DNA from: Paracoccus benzoatiresistens
GTDB taxonomy: Bacteria; Pseudomonadota; Alphaproteobacteria; Rhodobacterales; Rhodobacteraceae
Length of the DNA: 64,000 nt
NCBI RefSeq assembly: GCF_026913015.1
Contig: NZ_JAPTYD010000010.1
Coordinates: 1-64,000 of the forward strand
Reading direction: 5' to 3'
Positions 56,348-64,000 of the stretch are shown here, in pieces. The position numbers were made by a program, and so were the translations under genes. Position 1 is the stretch's first letter. Each line of letters begins with the position of its first letter. The notes under the pieces are model-generated. The model had not been told where the DNA came from, searched no databases, and saw nothing but the letters and a program-made list of their open reading frames with translations.

Positions 56348-57129
56348 CCGGGGCAATCTTCCCTGGGCGCTTTGCGGGCAAGGTGCTGGTGGTGACGGGG
56401 GCGGCGCAGGGCATCGGCCGCGCGGTCGCCCTGCGCGCCGCGGCCGAGGGCGGCCGGGTGCTGTTCGTGGACCGGGCCGATTTCGTGGGTGATGTCGCGG
56501 CCGAGGCCGGGGGCGAGGCCGCCGCCTTCAACGCCGACCTGGAAACCTGGGACGGGGCCGAGGCGGCGATGCGCCATGCCGCCGACATCTTCGGCGGCAT
56601 CGACATCCTCATCAACAACGTCGGCGGCGCGATCCGGATGCGGCCCTTTGCTGAATTCGAACCCGGGCAGATCGACGCCGAGATCCGCCGATCCCTGATG
56701 CCGACCCTGTACTGCTGCCGGGCCGTCCTGCCGCATCTCGTGGCGCGGGGTGGCGGGACCATCGTCAACGTGTCCTCGAACGCCACGCGCGGCATCCACC
56801 GCGTGCCCTATTCGGCGGCCAAGGGCGGCGTGAATGCGGTCACGCAGTCCCTGGCGATGGAAATGGCGGGCCGGAACATCCGCGTCGTGGCCACCGCCCC
56901 CGGCGGGACCGAGGCACCCCCGCGCCGCATCCCCCGCAATGCGGACGGCGACAATCCCGACGAACGGCAATGGATGGCCGAGGTGGTGGAGCAGGTGAAG
57001 CAATCCGCCTTCATGCACCGCTATGGCACGATCGAGGAGCAGGCCGCGCCGATCCTGTTCCTGGCCTCGGACGAGGCGTCCTACATCACCGGCACCGTCC
57101 TGCCCGTCGCGGGAGGCGACACGGGCTGA
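56344..57129 (+). CDS. benD: Dihydroxycyclohexadiene carboxylate dehydrogenase
   Basis: 261-residue short-chain dehydrogenase oxidising and decarboxylating benzoate diol to catechol with NAD. Nucleotide motif VTGAAQGIGRAVA (about 12-24), NNVGG, and the catalytic Ser...YSAAKGG (Tyr near 157, Lys near 161). Fourth gene of benABCD. Confidence 0.93.
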   Translation: MTGAIFPGRFAGKVLVVTGAAQGIGRAVALRAAAEGGRVLFVDRADFVGDVAAEAGGEAAAFNADLETWDGAEAAMRHAADIFGGIDILINNVGGAIRMRPFAEFEPGQIDAEIRRSLMPTLYCCRAVLPHLVARGGGTIVNVSSNATRGIHRVPYSAAKGGVNAVTQSLAMEMAGRNIRVVATAPGGTEAPPRRIPRNADGDNPDERQWMAEVVEQVKQSAFMHRYGTIEEQAAPILFLASDEASYITGTVLPVAGGDTG

Positions 57130-57165
57130 CCGGCTTTCACGCGAAAAACAAGGGAGGAGAAGACA

Positions 57166-58494
57166 ATGCGAAGCATAGACGTGAGCGAGGCCATAGACCA
57201 GGGTCCGTTCGGCCGCTTTCAATGGATGGTCGTCGCGCTCTGCGGGGCGCTGCTGATCGTTGACGGATATGATGTATTCGTCGCCGGCACCGTGCTGCCG
57301 ACGCTGATTGCGGAATGGGGGTTGACCAAGCCCCAGGCGGGCGCGCTGCAGGCCTGGGCCTTGTTCGGGATGATGTTCGGGGCGCTGATCCTGGGGCCGC
57401 TGGCCGACCGGATCGGCCGCAAGAAGGGCGTGGCGATCAGCTTCGTGCTGTTCACCTCGGCCACGGTGATGACGGGCTTTGCCAATTCGCCCGAGCAGTT
57501 CAAGATTTTCCGCTTCATCGCCGGACTGGGCTGCGGCGGGCTGATGCCCAATGCCGTGGCGCTGATGAACGAATACGCGCCGAAGCGCCTGCGCGGCACG
57601 ATGGTCGCGTTGATGTTCTCGGGCTATTCGGTGGGCGGCATGGTCGCGGCGGGCCTGGGCATCGGCCTTATCCCGAGCTTCGGCTGGCAGCCGATGTTCT
57701 TCATTGCCGCAGTGCCGTTGCTTCTGTTGCCGCTGGTGCTGTGGAAACTGCCCGAGTCCCTGGGCTTCCTGATCCGCCAAGGCAAGCAGGACGAGGCGAA
57801 GCGCATCTTCGCCAAGGTGTCGGGAACGCCCCTGGGCACTGAGGACCGGCTGGTCTTCAGCGAGGCCAAGGGTTCCTCCGCTTCCGTGGCGGAACTGTTC
57901 CGGCACGGCCGGACCCTGCGGACCCTGATGCTGTGGGTGTCATTCTTCTGCTGCCTGCTGCTGGTCTATCTGCTGTCATCCTGGCTGCCCAAGGTGCTGC
58001 AGGAAGCCGGCTATGCCGAACGGGCCAGCCTGCTGTCGCTGTTCTCGCTGAACTTCGGCGGCATGGCGGGCGCGATTGCCGGGGGCTGGATGGGCGACCG
58101 CTTCGGCCTGCCCAAGGTCGTGGTTGGTTTCTTCGCGGCAGCGGCAGTGTCCATTGCGCTGATCGGCTTCAACCCGGCGGCGGGACTGCTGTTCCTGCTG
58201 GTCTTCGTCGCTGGCGCCACGACCATCGGCACGCAGATCCTGCTCTATGCCAGCGTCGCGCAGCTTTACAACCTGTCGGTCCGCGGGGCGGGCTTGGGCT
58301 GGGCCTCGGGCGTGGGCCGGATCGGCGCCATCGTCGGTCCGACCTTCGGCGGGGTGCTGCTGGCGCGGGAACTGCCGCTGGGGCAGAACTTCGTGATCTT
58401 CGCCATTCCGGCGGTGATCTCGGCCCTGGCGATGCTGGTCTTCGCGCTGAGCAATGGCCGCGCCCGCGATGCCGCCCAGCTTGCACCTGCCTGA
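57166..58494 (+). CDS. benK: AAHS-family benzoate transporter
   Basis: 442-residue MFS symporter with twelve predicted helices. Family marks VDGYDVFVAGTVLPTL in helix 1, LADRIGRKKGVAIS in the 2-3 loop and FRFIAGLGCGGLMP in helix 4. Position after benD argues for benzoate. GGGAGGAGAAG precedes the ATG. Confidence 0.92.
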   Translation: MRSIDVSEAIDQGPFGRFQWMVVALCGALLIVDGYDVFVAGTVLPTLIAEWGLTKPQAGALQAWALFGMMFGALILGPLADRIGRKKGVAISFVLFTSATVMTGFANSPEQFKIFRFIAGLGCGGLMPNAVALMNEYAPKRLRGTMVALMFSGYSVGGMVAAGLGIGLIPSFGWQPMFFIAAVPLLLLPLVLWKLPESLGFLIRQGKQDEAKRIFAKVSGTPLGTEDRLVFSEAKGSSASVAELFRHGRTLRTLMLWVSFFCCLLLVYLLSSWLPKVLQEAGYAERASLLSLFSLNFGGMAGAIAGGWMGDRFGLPKVVVGFFAAAAVSIALIGFNPAAGLLFLLVFVAGATTIGTQILLYASVAQLYNLSVRGAGLGWASGVGRIGAIVGPTFGGVLLARELPLGQNFVIFAIPAVISALAMLVFALSNGRARDAAQLAPA

Positions 58495-58555
58495 CAATCC
58501 ACCGGAACCGACGCGCGGCGATGACCGCGCGTCGGCCATATGCGAAAGCCTGACC

Positions 58556-59359
58556 ATGCCCTATCTGGACCTGCCCACGCATCGCCTGCATTACCGCACC
58601 GACGGCGGAGCAGGGGACAAGCCATGGCTGACCTTCTGCAACTCGCTGGGCACCGACCTGCACATGTGGGACGACCAGATCGCCGATCTTTCGGGCGATT
58701 TCCGCATCCTGCGCTATGACCGCCGCGGCCACGGACGATCATCCGCGCCAAAGCCGCCCTACGGCCTGGCCGATCTGGGTCGCGACGTGATCGCGTTGCT
58801 GGATGCGCTGAAGATCGATCGCACGCATTTCTGCGGCCTGTCCATCGGCGGCCTCACGGGGCAATGGTTGGGCATCCACGCCGGGGAACGCCTTGGCCGC
58901 ATCGTGGTCTGCGCCACCGCCGCGCGGATCGGGACCGCCGAAGGCTGGAACGCCCGCATCGGTGACGTCACAGTAAACGGTTTGGAGGGTCTTGTTTCCG
59001 CGACCGCGGAACGCTGGTTCACGCCGGGCTTCCGCGCTGCCCATCCAGGCCGTGTGGCCACGATCCTGAAGGGCTTTGCCGCGACTTCCGCCCATGGCTA
59101 TATCGGATGCTGCGCCGCGCTGGCCGATACGGATCTTCATGGCAGGCTGGCCGAAATCGCCAATCCGCTTCTGGCGATTTCCGGTGCCGACGATCCGGTC
59201 TGCCCGCCTGCCTGTCTGGAGGCCATCGCCCGCAGCGCGCAATGCGGGCATCACCTGACCTTGCCGGGGCGGCATGTCGTGAACCTTGAATCAGCCCGGG
59301 GGTTCAATGCTGCCTTGCGGGAATTTCTGACCAACGATCCCGATAACGCGCCCTTTTGA
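58556..59359 (+). CDS. catD: 3-oxoadipate enol-lactonase (cat branch)
   Basis: 267-residue alpha/beta-hydrolase with FCNSLGTDLHMWDDQ, nucleophile FCGLSIGGLTGQ (Ser near 97), and a late GADDPVCPP and GRHVVNLE. It resembles PcaD of this window throughout (shared NSLGTDL, LSIGGL, WFTPGFRA motifs) and performs the same reaction, so the two branches each have their own copy. Last member of the cat-ben run, 61 bases after benK. Weak ribosome site. Confidence 0.9.
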   Translation: MPYLDLPTHRLHYRTDGGAGDKPWLTFCNSLGTDLHMWDDQIADLSGDFRILRYDRRGHGRSSAPKPPYGLADLGRDVIALLDALKIDRTHFCGLSIGGLTGQWLGIHAGERLGRIVVCATAARIGTAEGWNARIGDVTVNGLEGLVSATAERWFTPGFRAAHPGRVATILKGFAATSAHGYIGCCAALADTDLHGRLAEIANPLLAISGADDPVCPPACLEAIARSAQCGHHLTLPGRHVVNLESARGFNAALREFLTNDPDNAPF

Positions 59360-59472
59360 TCGGCGTCGTGAATGCCACTTCCATCGGCCGGAAAAAGGCT
59401 GCAAAGCGGCATGATCGTGAAGGGCTTCGGCGACCTTCCGGCTTCAAGGCTCTCGCATTCACGGGCTTCGGC

Positions 59473-60366
59473 ATGGAACTGAAATGGCTGGAAGACTTTC
59501 TCAGCATCGCCACCACGCGCAGTTTCTCGCGTTCGGCCGAGGCGCGCAACGTCACCCAGTCCGCCTTCAGCCGCCGCATCCGGTCGCTTGAACTGTGGCT
59601 GGGGGCCGAGCTTCTGGACCGCTCGACCTATCCTGTCAGCCTTACGGCCGAAGGCCGCGCCTTTCGCGAATCCGCCGAGGAAATCGTCCGGCTGAGCTAT
59701 CAAAGCCGCGCCAGCCTGGGCGGGGGCAAGTCCACCCTGCCGCAGGCCAGCATCGCGCTGACGGCCCTGCATACCTTGTCGGTGACCTTCGTGCCGCGCT
59801 GGCTGGGGGGCTTGCGCCAGCAACTTGGTCCCCTGGGCAGCCGCATCCTGCCCGAGAACTATGCGCTCTGCATCCAGGCGCTGGTCGAGGGCGGCTATGA
59901 CTTCCTGCTGAGCTTTCACCATCCCAGTGTTCCGGTCCCCCTGGATCCGGCGCGCTTTCCCTGCGTGACGGTCGGCCACGACAGCCTGGCGGCCGTGGCC
60001 AGCAGCGGCCGCGCCGCCGACTGGCGCCTGGCGGGCAGGCTGCCGTTGCTGCAATATTCCCGGGGCTCGTTCCTCGGGCTGCTGACCTCGCTCGCTCAGG
60101 CGCAGCCGGGGGCGCCGGAAACCTTTGTCGCCCATATCAACGAGAACTCGATGGCCGAGGCGATGAAGTTCATGGCATTGGAAGGCCATGGCGTGGCCTG
60201 GCTGCCGCGCAGCCTGGTCGCGCCCGAGATCGACGCGGGCCTGCTGGAGGTGGTCGCCCCTGAACTGCCGATGGAGATCCGGCTTTATCGCAACGCCAAC
60301 CGCTCCCGCACGATTGTCGAGCGGGTCTGGCAGGCCGCAGCGCAGGGTTATTCCAAAAACGCATGA
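59473..60366 (+). CDS. LysR-family regulator next to aspA
   Basis: 297-residue LysR protein: helix-turn-helix about 16-35 (SRSAEARNVTQSAFSRRIRS) and an effector domain to the end. It lies 78 bases upstream of aspA in the same direction and probably controls it (inference). Start at 59473 (MELKWLEDFLSIATTRS) matches the LysR opening; the open frame extends upstream into the catD end without homology. No clear ribosome site. Confidence 0.85.
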   Translation: MELKWLEDFLSIATTRSFSRSAEARNVTQSAFSRRIRSLELWLGAELLDRSTYPVSLTAEGRAFRESAEEIVRLSYQSRASLGGGKSTLPQASIALTALHTLSVTFVPRWLGGLRQQLGPLGSRILPENYALCIQALVEGGYDFLLSFHHPSVPVPLDPARFPCVTVGHDSLAAVASSGRAADWRLAGRLPLLQYSRGSFLGLLTSLAQAQPGAPETFVAHINENSMAEAMKFMALEGHGVAWLPRSLVAPEIDAGLLEVVAPELPMEIRLYRNANRSRTIVERVWQAAAQGYSKNA

Positions 60367-60444
60367 GCCAGTCTGCCTTGGCATTGGAGCGGCTGCGGAA
60401 GCGGATGTATCCCGGCCGAAACCCTTCATGCCGGAACAGTCCCC

Positions 60445-61878
<1,434 letters not shown>

Positions 61879-61956
61879 CGGAACTGCGCGCGCGTCAGCG
61901 AAACGGCCGCAGCGGGCGGGGTTGCGGGCGGTCGAAGGGACAAGGCCCGGGCCGGC

Positions 61957-62397
61957 CTAGGACAGATCCTCGATGATGTAGTCCTCCCAGTCCTCCTCGC
62001 TGACCGCGGCCTCGCTGACGGTCCAGCCGCGGACGCTGGCGCCGGCGCGGTGCACGGTCTCGCGGTCGCCCGAGATCAGGTGGTGCCATTTGTACAGCGG
62101 CCGCCCCTCGTGGCGCAGGCGATAGGCGCAGGTGGCGGGCAGCCACCAGGCGATCTCGGAAAGCTTCCTCGGCGTCAGGACGACGCAGTCGGGGACATAG
62201 TCATGGCGGTTCGTGTAGCTGCTGCACTGGCATTTCTCGCCGTCCAGCAGCTTGCAGGCGACGCGGGTAAAGGCCAGTTCGCTCGTGTCCTCGTATTCGA
62301 TCTTGTTCAGGCAGCACTTGCCGCAGCCGTCGCACAGGGCCTCCCATTCGTCGGGCTGCAACTGCGCCAGGGGCAATTCCCAGAACCGGTCACGCAT
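61957..62397 (-). CDS. YcgN/YkgJ-type cysteine-cluster protein (UPF0260)
   Basis: 146-residue protein of the UPF0260 family, function unknown. Cys cluster CDGCGKCC (about residues 22-29), then Cys48, and CQCSSY and PDCV, suggesting metal or Fe-S binding. The start overlaps the ribF stop (TGATG), so the two are one transcript, a common pairing in alphaproteobacteria to my knowledge. Confidence 0.88.
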   Translation of the reverse strand: MRDRFWELPLAQLQPDEWEALCDGCGKCCLNKIEYEDTSELAFTRVACKLLDGEKCQCSSYTNRHDYVPDCVVLTPRKLSEIAWWLPATCAYRLRHEGRPLYKWHHLISGDRETVHRAGASVRGWTVSEAAVSEEDWEDYIIEDLS

Positions 62398-63326
62398 CAG
62401 GCGCCTGCCAGCACCGTGCGGGCCTGGTCCGCATCGGCGGCAATCTGATCGATCAATGTCTGCACGTTGTCGAATTTGGCTTCGTCGCGCAGGAATTCAA
62501 CCAGACCCACTGAAAGATGCTGGCCATAAAGGTCGCCGCTGAAGTCGAACAGATGCACCTCGAGGTTGGGGGCGTTGCGGCCGAACATGGGGCGCACGCC
62601 AAGGCTGGCCACGCCCTGGCAGGACAGCTTGTCCGGCCCGGTCAGCACGTCCACGACAACCGCATAGACGCCAAGGCGGGGCAGGTGCAGGCCGTCGATG
62701 CGCATGTTGGCGGTCGGCCAGCCGAATTCGCGGCCCCGCTTGTCGCCATGGACCACCTCGCCCTCGATCCGGTGCAGGTGGCCCAGGATGCGTTCGGCGT
62801 CCCGCGGGCGCCCCATGGTCAGGGCGCGGCGGATGGCGGTGGAACTGTAGTGCTGCCCGCCCGTGCCCACCAGCGGCGCCGAGGTCACGCCGAAGCCAAG
62901 CTGCCGGCCCAGATCCTGCAGGGTCGCGACATTGCCCGCCCGGTCCTTGCCGAAGACGAAGTCCGCCCCGACCGTCACATGGGCAACCCCAAGCCCGCCG
63001 ACCAGAACGTCGCGCGCGAAAGCCTCGGGCGACAGGCCCGCCAGCACGGCGCCAAAGGGCAGTTCATACAATTGCTCGACCCCAAGCCGCGCCAGGCGGT
63101 TGGCGCGCGATTCCGAGTTCATCAGCCGGAAGGGCGGGGCGTCGGGATTGAAGAACTGGCGGGGATGGGGCTCGAAGGTGACGATGCCCAGGGGCGCGTC
63201 GCTGGCCTGGCGCGCGGCTTCGATCACGGCACGGTGGCCCAGATGGACGCCGTCGAAATTCCCCATGGCGACAGAGGCGCCACGGGCGCCTGCCGGAAGT
63301 CCTGTCCAATCGCGATGGATCTGCAA
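62397..63326 (-). CDS. ribF: Bifunctional riboflavin kinase / FAD synthetase
   Basis: 309-residue enzyme converting riboflavin to FMN and FAD. N-terminal adenylyltransferase domain (about 15-180) with GNFDGVHLGHRAVI and FEPHPRQFF; C-terminal kinase domain (about 185-305) with GWPTANM and LEVHLFDFSGDLYGQ. Its cofactors serve flavoenzymes such as BetA, PobA and BenC encoded here. No FMN riboswitch is seen upstream. Confidence 0.95.
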   Translation of the reverse strand: MQIHRDWTGLPAGARGASVAMGNFDGVHLGHRAVIEAARQASDAPLGIVTFEPHPRQFFNPDAPPFRLMNSESRANRLARLGVEQLYELPFGAVLAGLSPEAFARDVLVGGLGVAHVTVGADFVFGKDRAGNVATLQDLGRQLGFGVTSAPLVGTGGQHYSSTAIRRALTMGRPRDAERILGHLHRIEGEVVHGDKRGREFGWPTANMRIDGLHLPRLGVYAVVVDVLTGPDKLSCQGVASLGVRPMFGRNAPNLEVHLFDFSGDLYGQHLSVGLVEFLRDEAKFDNVQTLIDQIAADADQARTVLAGA

Positions 63327-63357
63327 AGGGTGCCCCCACTGGGGCGCGGGTGCCCCG

Positions 63358-63813
63358 TCAGTCGAACTTGCGGCTTGGCGCCAGAACGACTGCCTCGCCT
63401 TTCAGGACGACCGTATCACCCACGAGGCAGCGGGTTGCAAGCGTGACCCGCCGTTTCGCATGGTCGATGCTGTCCACCGTCACCTCGGCCCGGACCGTGT
63501 CGCCGGGACGGACGGGGGCCATGAACCTGAGCGTCTGGCCCAGATAGACCGTGCCGTGCCCCGGCAACTGTTCCCCGATCACCGCCGAGATCAGCCCGGC
63601 CGTCAGCATCCCATGGGCGATGCGCCCTTCAAAGATCGTGTCGCGGGCATAATCGTCGTCCAGATGGACCGGATTGCGGTCGGTCGACACTTCGGCGAAC
63701 AGTTCGATGTCGCGCTCGGTCACCTGCTTTTGCAGGTGGCGGGTCATGCCGACCTCGAGATCCTCGATGACGATGGTGCCGCGGGGAAGGTTGTCCAGCA
63801 TGATGCGTTCCAT
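63358..63813 (-). CDS. MaoC-like (R)-enoyl-CoA hydratase
   Basis: 151-residue hot-dog-fold protein. Hydratase-2 motif with catalytic Asp and His in VSTDRNPVHLDDDYA (about 43-57) and IFEGRIAHGMLTAGLISAVIG (about 60-80). Such PhaJ-like enzymes supply (R)-3-hydroxyacyl-CoA for PHA or act on other acyl-CoA; substrate is not visible. Start at 63813, or Met5 at 63801. Upstream of ribF by 31 bases on the same strand. Confidence 0.85.
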   Translation of the reverse strand: MERIMLDNLPRGTIVIEDLEVGMTRHLQKQVTERDIELFAEVSTDRNPVHLDDDYARDTIFEGRIAHGMLTAGLISAVIGEQLPGHGTVYLGQTLRFMAPVRPGDTVRAEVTVDSIDHAKRRVTLATRCLVGDTVVLKGEAVVLAPSRKFD

Positions 63814-63865
63814 TCGTGCGACCGAACCGACGGGTGATGATGCTGCATAGCAGCGAAGACATCAT

Positions 63866-63884
63866 TGCGCAATTATAATGCGCA
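63866..63884. promoter_or_regulatory. Candidate promoter/operator of the maoC-like gene
   Basis: Two TGCGCA palindromes (63866-63871, 63879-63884) flank a perfect minus-strand -10 TATAAT (63872-63877), about 60 bases upstream of the gene. No good -35 is seen. The flanking hexamers could be a repressor or activator site. Confidence 0.45.
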
Positions 63885-63938
63885 CATACTGCAGAAAAGT
63901 ATAACATTATTGCTGATCGGTTCGGCGGCCAGCAAAAA

Positions 63939-63962
63939 GCCCGCGCCCTGGCAGGCGCGGGC
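63939..63962 (-). terminator. Rho-independent terminator
   Basis: Stem GCCCGCGCC/GGCGCGGGC (9 bp) with a 6-nt loop; on the minus strand it is followed by TTTTT (63934-63938). It follows the stop of a gene entering from the right edge. Confidence 0.85.
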
Positions 63963-63981
63963 CTTGTCCTGTTCCGCAGTC

Positions 63982-64000
63982 TCAGCGCAGGCGGCCGATG
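63982..64000 (-). CDS. C-terminal end of an unknown gene (cut by window)
   Basis: Only the last codons, reading IGRLR and TGA (63982-63984), are inside the window. The following strong terminator 20 bases downstream supports a real gene end; identity cannot be told. Confidence 0.45.

Noticed and set aside
63327..63357. FMN riboswitch before ribF
   Set aside because: Only 31 bases separate it from the upstream gene and no riboswitch-like fold is present.

Overview
The window is GC-rich, densely coded bacterial chromosome. Alphaproteobacterial marks include choXWV-betIBA, an alphaproteobacterial-type pca set with PcaQ, an uninterrupted prfB, CCA-encoding tRNAs and an EnvZ-like kinase. Together they point to the Rhodobacteraceae, most likely Paracoccus or a close relative (inference; no ribosomal RNA or species marker is present).

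Layout. (1) 1-893: end of a capsule or polysaccharide export locus (KpsM-like permease). (2) 894-7478: choline uptake (choXWV) divergent from betIBA, which converts choline to glycine betaine. (3) 7554-21808: housekeeping genes: a DsbA-like thiol oxidoreductase, an aminotransferase, AmiC amidase, PBP1A, a broken mgtC, prfB, a patatin phospholipase, tRNA-Val, tRNA-Ala, Lon, an EnvZ-like kinase, a metallo-beta-lactamase-fold hydrolase and tRNA-Asn. (4) 22251-36398: a tightly packed, probably ten-gene operon. It joins an Rsb-type partner-switching module (REC-PP2C phosphatase, STAS antagonist, RsbW-like kinase) and a hybrid histidine kinase to a polysaccharide machine: two DUF3131 proteins, an OpgC-like acyltransferase, a BcsA-like GT2 synthase without PilZ, a large Pro/Ala-rich outer-membrane protein and a Tat-exported esterase. 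(5) 36661-61878: a supercluster for aromatic catabolism: pcaR, pcaIJF, a BKACE-family enzyme and pcaK; pcaDCHGB with divergent pcaQ; pobA and its AraC regulator; catR divergent from catBCA-benABCDK-catD; then a LysR regulator and aspA. (6) 61957-64000: ycgN, ribF and a MaoC-like hydratase.

How it works together. Benzoate (BenK, BenABCD, CatABC, CatD) and 4-hydroxybenzoate or protocatechuate (PcaK, PobA, PcaGHBCD) converge on 3-oxoadipate. PcaIJ and PcaF then yield succinyl-CoA and acetyl-CoA; a BKACE enzyme may offer a second exit. Several candidate operators are readable: a perfect ATAC-N7-GTAT dyad for CatR, a PcaQ box and repeats for PcaR. The least described part is the glucan-like operon at 22-36 kb, where partner switching probably controls synthesis or export of an envelope polysaccharide.
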